Source: PMG-095 sp049324695 (GTDB taxonomy: Bacteria > Myxococcota_A > Polyangia > Polyangiales > Polyangiaceae). From it: a DNA stretch of 64,000 nucleotides. Both the position numbers and the translations under genes were made by a program. Of the stretch, positions 51,152 through 60,685 are shown one piece after another (positions within the stretch are counted from its first letter, which is position 1; every line of letters begins with the position of its first letter). The notes under the pieces are model-generated. The model saw nothing but the letters and a program-made list of their open reading frames with translations. It did not search any database and was not told the DNA's origin. The stretch covers positions 248,001 to 312,000 of the forward strand of contig JBMOMJ010000033.1 of NCBI GenBank assembly GCA_049324695.1. Direction: 5' to 3'.

Positions 51152-52453
51152 GTGAAAGAATCGATCCAACGCGCAATTGCTGGAGTGGGTTTGGCCTTGA
51201 GTGCATGCTCCGCTGGAAGCGACACCAACGTCGTGACATCGGAGCAGTCATTGACGGGCGCTGGAGGAATCAGCGCCAGCCTTCGAGTCACGGCCATCGT
51301 GCTGGGTGGGTACTGTGCGCGCGTGACGGTGTCGAACGGAGGTAGTACGCCGACCGTATCGTGGACGACGTCGCTCGATTTGCGCGGTGAACGCATCACA
51401 TTCTCGAGCGGCGCGGCGTTCAACACATCGAGCAACCCCGTGACGGCGAGTTCGAATTCGAGCAACGCGCGGCTCGCCACCGGCGCTTCCATCGAATACC
51501 GGTTTTGCTCGACCGGCAGCTATCGCGAACTAGCGATCGTGACCGCAGTGTCGGCCGTATTCGAGGGTGGCAGCGGCGGCATGGGTGGATCCAGCAGTAT
51601 GGGGGGATCCAGCAGTGGAGGCGCCGGCGGTATGTCCAGTGGCTCCGGTGGAACGAGCGTAGCGGGCAATCCAGGAACTGGCGGACGCACCGGCGCACAA
51701 CCGATTCTTCCGCCGATTACGGGGACGTGTCCCACGTTCGTCACCGGAACGGCAACCATCGATGGGCTCAGTGGCATTTCGTTGCAAGTGGGTCCGAAAC
51801 GCCAGGGAACCGGGTCACTGCTGTTCTATTGGCACGGCACCGGCTCCAGCGCTGGCGAGGTGAACTCACTCGTGCCGTCCACTGTTCGACAAGCGATTCT
51901 CAATGAAGGCGGCATCATCGTGTCGTTTCAAAATTCGACTCGGACGGGCGGCGACTGCTCCGGCACATCCACGTTCAGCAAAGACGACTTCAAGATCGCC
52001 GACTTGATCGTGTCCTGTGCCGTGCGCGACCACGCTATCGACCCGCGACGCATTTACACGACTGGTTGCAGCGCCGGTGGCTTGCAAGCTGGGTGTATGG
52101 GGGCGCTGCGTTCGAACTACATTGCAGCTACCGTTCCGAACTCCGGCGGCGAGATTACGCGCCAGCCAATTCAAAACCCAAACCAAACGCCAGCCGTGAT
52201 GACCATGCACGGTGGCCCCTCCGACGTCGTTGGTGTTTCGTTCGCGACGACCAGCGCCACGCTCGACGCCCACATGAAAGGCGCTGGTAGCTTCGTGATC
52301 AATTGCAACCATGGTGGCGGGCATTGTCGAGCGCCAGCTGCGCTGTACGCCGCGGGTTGGGAGTTCATGAAGGCTCACCCCTACGGTGAAGAGCCGGAGC
52401 CGTACGCTTCGGGCATTCCCTCGAGCTTCCCAAGCTACTGTCAGACGTACTGA
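51152..52453 (+). CDS. CE1/feruloyl-esterase-like hydrolase lipoprotein with N-terminal CBM-like domain
   Basis: 433 residues from GTG 51152, preceded by GAGGAAC. Lipobox LSAC. Residues of about 38-145 (YCARVTVSNGGSTPTVSWTT and following) look like a CBM2-type beta-sandwich; then a Gly/Ser/Met linker to about 185. The C-terminal alpha/beta-hydrolase has LLFYWHGTGSSAGEV (oxyanion region), nucleophile Ser in TTGCSAGGLQAG, and a likely catalytic His in NHGGGHCRAP. The pattern fits PHB-depolymerase/feruloyl or acetylxylan esterases (CE1). It would release ester side groups from plant polysaccharide alongside CE15 and GH11. A strong terminator follows. Confidence 0.85.
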   Translation: MKESIQRAIAGVGLALSACSAGSDTNVVTSEQSLTGAGGISASLRVTAIVLGGYCARVTVSNGGSTPTVSWTTSLDLRGERITFSSGAAFNTSSNPVTASSNSSNARLATGASIEYRFCSTGSYRELAIVTAVSAVFEGGSGGMGGSSSMGGSSSGGAGGMSSGSGGTSVAGNPGTGGRTGAQPILPPITGTCPTFVTGTATIDGLSGISLQVGPKRQGTGSLLFYWHGTGSSAGEVNSLVPSTVRQAILNEGGIIVSFQNSTRTGGDCSGTSTFSKDDFKIADLIVSCAVRDHAIDPRRIYTTGCSAGGLQAGCMGALRSNYIAATVPNSGGEITRQPIQNPNQTPAVMTMHGGPSDVVGVSFATTSATLDAHMKGAGSFVINCNHGGGHCRAPAALYAAGWEFMKAHPYGEEPEPYASGIPSSFPSYCQTY

Positions 52454-52467
52454 TGCTCGCCCCCGGC

Positions 52468-52509
52468 TGAGCGCTCGTCAGGCGAGGCGAGCGCTCAGTT
52501 TTCTTTTTG
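52468..52509 (+). terminator. Rho-independent terminator after the esterase
   Basis: A perfect 10-bp stem, TGAGCGCTCG (52468-52477) with CGAGCGCTCA (52488-52497), is followed immediately by GTTTTCTTTTTG. This is the clearest intrinsic terminator in the window. It separates the esterase from the AraC gene. Confidence 0.9.
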
Positions 52510-52525
52510 CTGTCGATATCGCGGT

Positions 52526-53416
52526 GTGGACGCACTGCCGACGTCACCGTATCCTCAGTGTGCCTTGCAGTACCTCGCGCGAACGCCCTCGCCGCCGCTC
52601 GATAAGTTCGTAGAGCGAATCTGGTACTGCGCCGACGCGTCGACTCACGCGCGTGAACGCGTGCTTCCCAGCGGAGGAAGCATCGATCTGGGCTTCAACC
52701 TGGCCGAGGATGAAGTCAGGATCTACGATGTTACCAATCCCGAATCGGTGCGCGTGCACTCCGGCGCGATCGTCTGCGGTAGCTACACGCATAGTTACTT
52801 CATCGATCCCCGCCAGCGCGCATCGGTGTTGGGCGCTCACTTCCGGCCTGGCGGAGCCTTTGCGTTCCTTGGGATTTCGCCGTGGGAAATCGTCGACTCG
52901 CATGTGCAGCTGCACGATCTCTGGGGATCGAGCAGTCGCAGCCTACGCGAGCAGCTCATCGAGGCAGGCTCACCGAGTGACCAGCTTCGAATTCTGGAGG
53001 AGGCGCTGCAGGCCCGACTGCGACGGGCACGACCGGGGCACCCTGCCGTTGGTGTCGCCGTGGACGCGCTTCGCACCGCGACGAGCGAGGCGCGCGTGGC
53101 ACAAGTTGCGGCGTTGGTTGGGCTGAGCCACCGCAGGTTCATCGAGGTCTTCGAGCGTGAAGTGGGCCTTACGCCGAAAGTTTACGCGCGCATTCAACGC
53201 TTTCATCGGGTAAAGCAGCGCATCGCGGCGCTCGGCAGCCCGCCATCGTGGGCAAGCTTCGCTCTCGAGTGCGGCTACTGTGATCAGTCCCACATGATCC
53301 GCGATTTTGCGGCATTTTCGGGAATGAGCCCCGCCAGTTACCTGCGCTGCCGTACCAACGAGACGATGTTCGATCACCTGGTGCACGCCTATCCGAACCA
53401 TGTCTCGGCCCGCTGA
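52526..53416 (+). CDS. AraC-family regulator with DUF6597-like N-terminal domain
   Basis: 296 residues from GTG 52526. The N-terminal part matches the DUF6597 type: FVERIWYC, ERVLPSGGSIDLGFNL, GAHFRPGGAFAFLG. The C-terminal AraC DNA-binding domain has VAALVGLSHRRFIEVFEREV (first HTH) and FALECGYCDQSHMIRDFAAF with SGMSPASYLR (second HTH). Its start lies 17 bases after the esterase terminator. Target genes unknown. Confidence 0.92.
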   Translation: MDALPTSPYPQCALQYLARTPSPPLDKFVERIWYCADASTHARERVLPSGGSIDLGFNLAEDEVRIYDVTNPESVRVHSGAIVCGSYTHSYFIDPRQRASVLGAHFRPGGAFAFLGISPWEIVDSHVQLHDLWGSSSRSLREQLIEAGSPSDQLRILEEALQARLRRARPGHPAVGVAVDALRTATSEARVAQVAALVGLSHRRFIEVFEREVGLTPKVYARIQRFHRVKQRIAALGSPPSWASFALECGYCDQSHMIRDFAAFSGMSPASYLRCRTNETMFDHLVHAYPNHVSAR

Positions 53417-53481
53417 GGGCATAGGTGGGGGTCAGATTTATCCAATACGCTCGGCCCCGACGCACGCAGGTCTAGGGCGTG

Positions 53482-54474
53482 ATGCTTGGAAGAGTTCGTG
53501 GGCGCCACTCGGCCGCCCTGCGCGCTGTTGCGTTCACCGGCTGCGTGCTCCTCGGCTGCCAGCCCTATCGCAAGTGTGATCCGGTCGATGAAGGAGCCGT
53601 CGCGAAGCTTCCGGAACGGCTGTCGTCGACGGGGCTCTACGCCGCGGAAGCGGGTGGTGCGATCTCCCCCGAAGTTCGAAGTTACCGTCCGCGCTTCGAG
53701 TTGTGGAGTGATGGCGCGAGCAAGCGGCGTTGGATCTGGTTGCCGCCGGGAACTCGGATCGATACGAGCGACATGGACTCCTGGCAGTTTCCTGTCGGTA
53801 CGAAGCTTTGGAAAGAGTTCACGCGCGACGAGGTTCGAGTCGAGACTAGGCTCTTGCAGCGACTGCCAGAAGGTTGGATTGGACTCGCGTACCTTTGGCA
53901 AAAGGATGGCCACGACGCGCTGGCGGCGCCGTACGGTGCGATCGATGCGCTCGGTACGCCACACAACGTGCCGGCGTCGAATGAATGCGACGCCTGTCAC
54001 GCCGGTCGCAGCAGCTTCGTCCTCGGTTTTTCTGCCTTACAACTCGCGCAGCCAACAGAACCAGACTCATTGAATCTCGACGAGCTCATCCGCTTGCAGC
54101 TCATCTCCCACGCTCCAGCGACTGCGCCACGAGTGCCCGGAAACGAAACCGAACAGGCAGCGCTCGGCTATCTGCACGCCAACTGCAGCCACTGCCATAA
54201 CGCTTCGCGACCTCAGCGCGGTGGCTCGCGCTGCTTCGACCCCGAAAGCGATATCGACTTCCTCTTGCGTGCCGAGGAAGCAACGAGCGTTGCCGACACG
54301 AACGCCTATCGCACGGCGCGGGGCGACTGCATCGAGCCGGGCAAACCCAACGACAGCAAGCTGATCGACCTCGTAGGTCAGCGCAGCCGGTTCAGACAAA
54401 TGCCTCCTCTAGCGAGCGAGGTCGTGGATACGGCTGCCGTTGCCCTGCTGCGCCGCTGGATCGAGGAAATGTGA
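53482..54474 (+). CDS. Dihaem c-type cytochrome lipoprotein (SO2930-like)
   Basis: 330 residues from ATG 53482 (GTG 53479 just before). Lipobox LLGC. Two haem-binding CxxCH motifs, CDACH near residue 169 and CSHCH near 235, lie in a protein whose N-terminal 160 residues form a separate domain (FELWSDGASKRRWIWLPPGT, LPEGWIGLAYLWQKDG). This resembles dihaem lipoproteins of the SO2930 type. It may pass electrons at the outer membrane. Its stop overlaps the start of a beta-barrel-like gene by GTGA, so the two are likely partners. Confidence 0.85.
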   Translation: MLGRVRGRHSAALRAVAFTGCVLLGCQPYRKCDPVDEGAVAKLPERLSSTGLYAAEAGGAISPEVRSYRPRFELWSDGASKRRWIWLPPGTRIDTSDMDSWQFPVGTKLWKEFTRDEVRVETRLLQRLPEGWIGLAYLWQKDGHDALAAPYGAIDALGTPHNVPASNECDACHAGRSSFVLGFSALQLAQPTEPDSLNLDELIRLQLISHAPATAPRVPGNETEQAALGYLHANCSHCHNASRPQRGGSRCFDPESDIDFLLRAEEATSVADTNAYRTARGDCIEPGKPNDSKLIDLVGQRSRFRQMPPLASEVVDTAAVALLRRWIEEM

Positions 54475-55403
54475 CTCGTCTCAGCTGCAATCACTGGCAC
54501 CGACGCGCTTTTGCGCTCGTGATGCTATTCAGCGCGAAGGCACGAGCTACCGAGCACGAATGGCCCCCGCCGTCGTCGATTCGAGCTACAGAACAGCGAG
54601 TGTCGCTGTCAGTCACTAACCGTGCTGGTCTTGTCCAAGCGCCGTTCTTCACGAAAGCGTTCCCTCACGCGTCGGGCTTTGCAGCGGTAGTGACGGCTGG
54701 CGCTGCCGTGCAGCTCTCGTCGATTGGCTGGCTGCGCCTGAACTTGCCCATCAGCGTCGTGCGTCTCGATTTCCCTGCTGGAGCGCAGGTCGCAGAAACA
54801 GCGCTCGGCAACCTCGAACTCGGTCTCGAACATCAGCTCCAGCTGGCGCCCCCAACACACGTCGCATTGCTCGGCGGACTACTCGTACCGACGGCTGAGT
54901 ACGGCTCCAATACGGCACTGCTCAACAATCGCGCGCTCGCTCTCGGAAACGCCTTGAACGGCGGCCTAGACTCCCCACTGTTGACTCCCGGGATCACCAC
55001 TTTGCGGGTGGGCGTCGCGGTCGAGCACTCACATCAACCATTCGTAATGCGTGCGAGCCTCGCTTTACCACTGCTGATTCGCATCTCGGACGCAAGCCTG
55101 CCCGAAACCAGCGAAACCCACGCGATTGGCGTTCTGCCTACGGTTCGCGCCAGTGCGGCGGTTTGGATCGTGCCTTGGTTCGCCACATCGCTCGGCGCTG
55201 CTCTGATGACGGAACCGTTGCGTGTTCAAGAACCAGCTCTCGAACGTGATCGAAATCGCCGAATACAACCCGTCGTGCAGCCCGCCCTTCACTTCCGTTT
55301 GGGGCGGCACGTGGCACTGGGCTTGGACGGGAGTGTTCCAGTGGGTGGCACGTTGGGTGGAGAGGCTTGGGGCATCGGCATACGCACCCGCGTTGGTTTC
55401 TGA
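54471..55403 (+). CDS. Outer-membrane beta-barrel-like protein
   Basis: 310 residues from GTG 54471 (4-base overlap with the cytochrome gene). Signal peptide ending near AKARA-T. The remainder alternates amphipathic strands with polar turns (FAAVVTAGAAVQLSSIGWLR, LELGLEHQLQLAPPTHVALL) and ends with a C-terminal Phe (IRTRVGF), the BAM-recognition feature of outer-membrane proteins. No family recognised. The cytochrome-barrel pair could form an outer-membrane electron conduit; this is speculative. Confidence 0.75.
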   Translation: MTRLSCNHWHRRAFALVMLFSAKARATEHEWPPPSSIRATEQRVSLSVTNRAGLVQAPFFTKAFPHASGFAAVVTAGAAVQLSSIGWLRLNLPISVVRLDFPAGAQVAETALGNLELGLEHQLQLAPPTHVALLGGLLVPTAEYGSNTALLNNRALALGNALNGGLDSPLLTPGITTLRVGVAVEHSHQPFVMRASLALPLLIRISDASLPETSETHAIGVLPTVRASAAVWIVPWFATSLGAALMTEPLRVQEPALERDRNRRIQPVVQPALHFRLGRHVALGLDGSVPVGGTLGGEAWGIGIRTRVGF

Positions 55404-55407
55404 CCAA

Positions 55408-55442
55408 CTCGCGTTGAACGCGGCGAGCCGCGTCAACGCGAG
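55408..55442 (+). terminator. Strong hairpin directly after the barrel gene
   Basis: The left arm CTCGCGTTGAACGCGGC pairs with GCCGCGTCAACGCGAG over 16 bp, interrupted by a single bulged A, with a 2-base loop. It begins five bases after the stop. No T-tract follows. Probably terminates or protects the cytochrome-barrel transcript. Confidence 0.6.
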
Positions 55443-55560
55443 CGTCACGCGCGCGAACTTCGTGTGCGGCAGTGAATGCGCAATTGCTGAGCGAACGTCA
55501 CCTCATCGGCACTCGAACATGTGAGCGTATCGACGGTTCGCCCTTCGAAAGGAAGCCCTC

Positions 55561-57732
55561 ATGAGCTCTACCACTCGACGCGAGTTCTTGCGCACGTTCG
55601 CGGCCGCGGGTGCTGGCATGGCTTCAGCCATTTTCCCGCCCGCCATCAGCAAGGCGCTCGCAATCGCGCCTCGGCGTTGCAAAGGCACCATCGAAGATGT
55701 GGAGCACGTCGTCATTCTGACGCAGGAAAACCGCTCATTCGACCACTACTTCGGTACCCTCAGTGGTGTGCGCGGCTTTGGCGATCGCCTGACGATCCCA
55801 GTGCCTGCGGCGGGGATCCCCAATCGCACTGTTTGGTATCAGCCGGGGGAAAATGGCACGCCACCCGTAATCGCACCGTTCCGCCTAGATACGGAGCTCG
55901 CGTTCGAGTTGATGCGCGTCGAGGGCACGCCTCACTCATGGCCAGATTCACAAGGCGCCTGGGGCGAGGGAATCATGAGCGAGTGGCCACGCTACAAACA
56001 CAACCACTCGATGGGCTACTTCACCTATCAGGACATGCCCTTCCAGTTCGCGCTCGCCGAAGCATTCACGATCTGCGACGCGTACTTCTGCTCTTTCATG
56101 GGCAATACCAACCCCAACCGACTGTTTCTCTGGACCGGCACCAACGATCCGCTGCAACAGAACGGTGGGCCCGCCATCTACAATCAGTACGACAACGTCG
56201 ACTACGATTCGGCGGGTGGCTACACGTGGCTCACCTACTGCGAGCGCCTGCAGGCAGCGGGGATCAGCTGGCAAATTTACCAGAACATGGCGGACAACTT
56301 CACCGACAACCCCGTTGCGGGGTTTCGCACATTCCGCGCCTCGTACTTCGGCGAGGCAGGCGCCAACCGGGAGCTTGCTCGGCGAGGATTGTCTACGCGC
56401 GACCTCGACTTGCTCGAACAAGATGTGCTCAATGGTACCCTGCCGCAGGTGAGCTGGATCGTGGCGACGGCCGAGGGCTCTGAGCACCCCGGCCCCTCAA
56501 GCCCGGCGCAAGGAGCGGACTACACGTCGCGCGTGCTCGAAGCGCTGACCGCGAACCCCGAGGTTTGGGCCAAGACCGTACTATTCGTGAACTTCGACGA
56601 AAACGACGGCTTCTTCGACCACGTGCCGCCGCCCGCTGCGCCCAGCATTCTCGTGTGGGACCCCGACGCGACCAAGCGCGTGTTCGCCGGTGATTCGACC
56701 GTCAATACGCTCGGCGAATATCACGAACACGTTCCCTGGGACGTGCCGCCCGAACGCGCCGCACCGCTGCACAAACCGTACGGCTTCGGACCGCGCGTGC
56801 CCATGTACGTCGTCTCGCCCTGGAGCAAGGGTGGCTGGGTCAACTCTGAAGTCTTCGATCACACGTCGGTCATTCGCTTCCTCGAAAAACGCTTCGGCGT
56901 TCACGAGACGAACATCTCCGCTTGGCGTCGCGCGATTGCAGGCGATCTCACCTCCACATTCAACTTCAGTGATCCCGAGGACAGCGAGTTCTTCGACGAA
57001 CTGCCCGACACCATCGAACTTGCCGAACGCGCGCGAGCGCTGCCAGGTCGCACCACACCGCCCACTCCTGAAATGCCAGAGCTGCCAGTACAAGCCTGGG
57101 GCATTCGTCCATCACGCGCGCTGCCCTACGAGCTCCACACCCACGCCAAAGAACGACCGAAGGCCGGCAGCGTAGCTCTCGCGTTCACCAACACGGGCCG
57201 CGCCGGAGCCGTCTTTCACGTCTACGACAAGATCCACCTCGATCGCATTCCGCGCCGCTACACAGTCGGAGCAGGGGACGAAATCGGAGGAGAGTGGGAC
57301 GTGCGTGATGACGGCGGCGCCTACGACCTCTGGGTACTCGGCCCGAACGGCTTCCACCGCCATTTCACTGGCCAGCTCGATCTCGCCGCGCGCGAACACC
57401 ACTCACCCGAGCCCGAAATTCGCGTCGAATACAAACCGCGCCATGAAGGCATCGTCCTCAAGCTGCTGAATCGCGGAGACGCGCCCTGCACCTTCCGACT
57501 CACCTCCAACGCCTACCACCATCGCTGGCAACCCCTGACCTTCCGCGTCGGCCCGCGCAACGACCGCGACCACCTCCTCCCCCTCAAACGCAGCGCCAAC
57601 TGGTACGACTTCAGCGTGCACCTCATCGGGCTCGACGCCTTCTCACGTCGCTTCGCCGGCCGCATGGAAACCGGCCGACACTCACTCAGCGACCCCGAAA
57701 TGGGCGGCCGCGCGCGGGGGGAACACGCCTAG
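55561..57732 (+). CDS. Tat-exported phosphocholine-type phospholipase C
   Basis: 723 residues. Twin-arginine signal TTRREFLRTFAAAGAGMAS. Phosphoesterase domain at about 40-440: ILTQENRSFDHYFGTL, SFMGNTNPNRLFLWTG, GSEHPGPSSPAQGADYTSRV, FDENDGFFDHVPPP and the acidic/His residues that bind metal. Two C-terminal DUF756-type beta domains follow (about 520-610 and 625-705). This is the non-haemolytic/haemolytic PlcN/PlcH family that cleaves phosphatidylcholine. For a predatory bacterium it could attack prey membranes; that role is inference. Own transcription unit after the hairpin at 55408. Confidence 0.93.
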   Translation: MSSTTRREFLRTFAAAGAGMASAIFPPAISKALAIAPRRCKGTIEDVEHVVILTQENRSFDHYFGTLSGVRGFGDRLTIPVPAAGIPNRTVWYQPGENGTPPVIAPFRLDTELAFELMRVEGTPHSWPDSQGAWGEGIMSEWPRYKHNHSMGYFTYQDMPFQFALAEAFTICDAYFCSFMGNTNPNRLFLWTGTNDPLQQNGGPAIYNQYDNVDYDSAGGYTWLTYCERLQAAGISWQIYQNMADNFTDNPVAGFRTFRASYFGEAGANRELARRGLSTRDLDLLEQDVLNGTLPQVSWIVATAEGSEHPGPSSPAQGADYTSRVLEALTANPEVWAKTVLFVNFDENDGFFDHVPPPAAPSILVWDPDATKRVFAGDSTVNTLGEYHEHVPWDVPPERAAPLHKPYGFGPRVPMYVVSPWSKGGWVNSEVFDHTSVIRFLEKRFGVHETNISAWRRAIAGDLTSTFNFSDPEDSEFFDELPDTIELAERARALPGRTTPPTPEMPELPVQAWGIRPSRALPYELHTHAKERPKAGSVALAFTNTGRAGAVFHVYDKIHLDRIPRRYTVGAGDEIGGEWDVRDDGGAYDLWVLGPNGFHRHFTGQLDLAAREHHSPEPEIRVEYKPRHEGIVLKLLNRGDAPCTFRLTSNAYHHRWQPLTFRVGPRNDRDHLLPLKRSANWYDFSVHLIGLDAFSRRFAGRMETGRHSLSDPEMGGRARGEHA

Positions 57733-57795
57733 AAATTGCTGGACATCTGCTCAGGTGTGCCTTAGCGTTCGGCTGCTCGCTTTCCGGAGTGATGC

Positions 57796-59182
57796 TTGCA
57801 GCGGCCTCAACGCGTACGAGATCCACTTCATGGGATTATTGAGTTCGACGGTGGCGAGTTCGAGCGCACGATGTGGCGCGCGATGCAGACAGCCCCCTTT
57901 CAGAGGCTTCGGCGAGTGAAGCAGCTGGGTTTTTCCGAGCTTGTTTACTCCGGCGCCACGCATACGCGTCTTTCACATAGCGTCGGCACCTTCCACATCG
58001 GGCGCCAGCTCATGGACGTCATCAAGCGCTCGAAAGGGGATGGCGTTCGCGGAAGTCGGGTGGACCAAGTGCTGGCGGCAGCGCTCTTCCACGATATTGG
58101 GCACGGCCCGTTCAGCCACGCCTTCGAGGACGTAGGCAAGAAGCTCAGTCTGAAGTTGGCAAACCATGAGTATGCGAGTGACCGTCTCATTCGCGATAGC
58201 GAGCTGTCGGAAGTTCTTCGCGAGCTCGGAAGTGGATTTGCGAACGACGTTGCCGACATCATTGCGCGAGGTCGACCGGGAACGATGTATGAGGCTGTCG
58301 TCTCGAGCCAGTTTGATGCTGATCGGCTCGACTACATGCAGCGAGATCGACTCATGACCGGCACGCTCCATGGTGCGATCGACTTCACGTGGGCTGCTGG
58401 CGAACCTCGAAATTGATTCCGTTCCGCAGGGCGTGGACGAAACTGCCGTCGGCCAGGTTGAAACGTTCGTTCTGGGCGCCAAGTCGGTTAGCGCAGCGGA
58501 AACTTATGTGCTGGGCTTGTTCCAACTGTACGAGACCGTCTATCTGCACAAAACCACACGTGGTGCAGAGAAGTTGTTCACGGAGCTTCTAACGAGGGTA
58601 TTTCGTCTTGTTCGCGATGAACATCTGCACGCGACGGGTTTGCCCTCAAATCATCCGCTGGTGCATTTCTGTGATACGCCGGACGATATGTCGAAGTACC
58701 TCCTGCTGGACGACTCGACGGTGTGGGGCGCGCTACCATTGCTCGCGAGCGCCGAAGACAAAGTCGTTAGTGAACTCGCACAGCGGCTGGCTGCGCGAAA
58801 GCTGTTTAAATGTGTCGAGCTCGCTTCTGAGATCGAACGCCAGACGCGGCCAACTGATTCGGAGGTCAACGATCGCCGGTGCGCCCTCGCGTTTCAGCGA
58901 CTGTCGACGTGGGTAGAAGAAAACGCTGATGAAAGTTATCGGCTCCTCCTCGATAGGGCGGAACGTGCGCCGTACAAGCAATTCCAGGAGGCGAAGGGCC
59001 CTCTCAACCAGATCAGGATCCGAAGTCCTTTAACTGGGGAGCTCGTGGACCTTGGAGAGCGTTCGCCCGTGGTCAAGGCCATCAGGCCTCTACAGAGATG
59101 GCGTGCGTACTATCGCGACGACGATCCCGAAATCCGTGAAATGATTTTGAGCATTATCAAGCAGGTGGCAAATGAAAACTAG
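57796..59182 (+). pseudogene. HD-domain phosphohydrolase gene split by a one-base frameshift
   Basis: A TTG start at 57796 with GGAG upstream opens a 206-codon frame, and a second frame of 270 codons starts at 58370 and ends at 59182. Together they make one protein of about 460 residues. The first frame has HD motifs THTRLSHSVG (His61), ALFHDIGHGPFSHAFE (His99-Asp100) and QFDADRLDYMQRD (Asp174/176). It then reads AIDFTW before going out of frame. The second frame continues with LLANLEIDSVPQGVDE and ETYVLGLFQLYETVYLHKTT, the expected continuation. Removing one G from the GGG at 58391-58393 restores the reading frame. Either a true mutation or a sequencing error. The family resembles YwfO/dGTPase-type hydrolases. 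Overlaps the next gene by 11 bases. Confidence 0.85.
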
Positions 59183-59693
59183 CGAAGGCAAAAAGCAGGC
59201 GCCCGAAAGCGTCGCTCAAATCATTGCATCCGCCGGCGGGAAGGTCGTTGGTCGTACTCGATTGCAGAAGCTCGCCTATCTCTTAGAGCTCAGCGGTTTG
59301 GGAGAAGGGTTTCAGTTCAGTTATCGCCACTATGGTCCGTTTAGCGAAGGTCTCGCGACGGCAGCACGGGACGCCATGTTGCTCGGCCTGATTGTCGAAG
59401 AAGAGCAGCCCGCAAGTTGGGGTGGCTCGTACTCGATTTACACAACCTCTCTCGTTCCGGAACGACCCGATTGGAGCGGTTTGGCTCGTGTAGCTAGCGG
59501 TGCGGATCCCGTTGAACTCGAGCTTGCTGCTACCGCCGCGTTTCTGGCTCTCGAGGAGCAGGTCGCCGATCCGTGGCAAGAGACCGCGCGTCGAAAACCT
59601 GAAAAGGCTGAAGGCGAACGGCTTTCAAGAGCTCGAGAGCTGTACCGAAAGCTGAGCGAGCTCGAGACACCGCGAAGACTTCCGAACATTTGA
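59172..59693 (+). CDS. YwgA-like small protein paired with the HD hydrolase
   Basis: 173 residues. The N-terminal 75 residues (VVGRTRLQKLAYLLELSGLG, FSYRHYGPFSEGLATAARDA) match the YwgA/SocA-like winged-helix pattern in which a basic TRLQKLAYLL helix precedes YGPxS. The C-terminal half is helical with charged residues. It overlaps the HD gene by 11 bases, and this gene pair (ywfO-ywgA) is also adjacent in Bacillus as I recall. Function unknown; relation to antitoxin-like Panacea/SocA domains makes a toxin-antitoxin or defence role conceivable. Confidence 0.7.
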   Translation: MKTSEGKKQAPESVAQIIASAGGKVVGRTRLQKLAYLLELSGLGEGFQFSYRHYGPFSEGLATAARDAMLLGLIVEEEQPASWGGSYSIYTTSLVPERPDWSGLARVASGADPVELELAATAAFLALEEQVADPWQETARRKPEKAEGERLSRARELYRKLSELETPRRLPNI

Positions 59694-59828
59694 TCGGTTG
59701 TCGCTGCGTTCCCAGCACACCAACGTATCGTCCACGTCGACGAAACACGAATTCTCAGGCCGGCGCTCGTTATCTAGCTAAGCTAATACCAGTTCCGCCG
59801 CAGCGCGCATGACCGCCCGCTAGCGTCC

Positions 59829-60578
59829 TCACCACGGCAGCGGTCCATCTTCGTTGGAGAAAGCGCCGGTTGGACCGTTGTCGTCGAGAAGGGCGAGGCG
59901 GACGGGTTCACGCGCGGCTTGTTGGACGTTGCGGGTGCCGCGGAAGTTGTTGAGGTCGGTAGCGGTGAAGCCAGGGCAGGCGGCGTTGACTTTGATGCGT
60001 GTGTTTTCGAGTTCGTTGGCGAAGGCGACGGTGATGGCGTTGACGGCGGTTTTGGAGGGAACGTAGCTGGCGTTGGGAATGCGAAAAGGATTGGTTCGAT
60101 TGGCTTGCTTGGTGAGGGAGCCGACTTCGCTGGATACGTTGACGATGCGGCCGGCGGGAGCCTCGCGGAGGAGGGGGAGCATGGCTTGGGTGACTGCGAT
60201 GATGCCAAATACGTTGGTTTCGAAGATGGCGCGGACTTCGTCGAGGGACGCAATGCTGGGGCGCGCGGTTTCGATTCGTTCTTCGAAGGATCTGTCGTTG
60301 CTGCCGGTGTGTGAGATGGCGGCGTTGTTGACGAGTATGTCCAGGCGGCCGAATTCTTTGCGAATGCGTTCGGCAGCGGCGGCGATGGATGCTCGATTGG
60401 TGACGTCGAGCTGGAGTGGATGTACATCGCCCGGGGTGGTTTTTGCGGCGGCTTGGCCGCGTTCGAGGTTGCGCGATCCGAGGAGGACGGTGATGCCACG
60501 GGCGGCGAGGTCTTTTGCGATTTGGAGGCCGATGCCTTTGTTTGCTCCGGTGATGAGAGCAACGAGTGTTTTGTGCAT
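59829..60578 (-). CDS. Short-chain dehydrogenase/reductase (SDR)
   Basis: 249 residues from ATG 60578. ALITGANKGIGLQIAKDL (cofactor loop), NNAAIS, catalytic Ser in NVSSEVGS, and YVPSKTAVNA with the Tyr/Lys pair; carbonyl-reductase-like subgroup. It ends GPTGAFSNEDGPLPW, typical of this group. Divergent from an AraC gene 108 bases away, which probably controls it. The longer upstream frame to 60755 crosses the AraC start. Confidence 0.93.
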   Translation of the reverse strand: MHKTLVALITGANKGIGLQIAKDLAARGITVLLGSRNLERGQAAAKTTPGDVHPLQLDVTNRASIAAAAERIRKEFGRLDILVNNAAISHTGSNDRSFEERIETARPSIASLDEVRAIFETNVFGIIAVTQAMLPLLREAPAGRIVNVSSEVGSLTKQANRTNPFRIPNASYVPSKTAVNAITVAFANELENTRIKVNAACPGFTATDLNNFRGTRNVQQAAREPVRLALLDDNGPTGAFSNEDGPLPW

Positions 60579-60685
60579 GGCCCGAAGGTGTGGCCGGGGG
60601 AGCGCATGCACTTGGTGTTTCTTGGCGTGATTTCTCTGCCAAGATTGCCCAAGCCGCGTGCTGGGGCAGAGGCTATACTTCGGCA

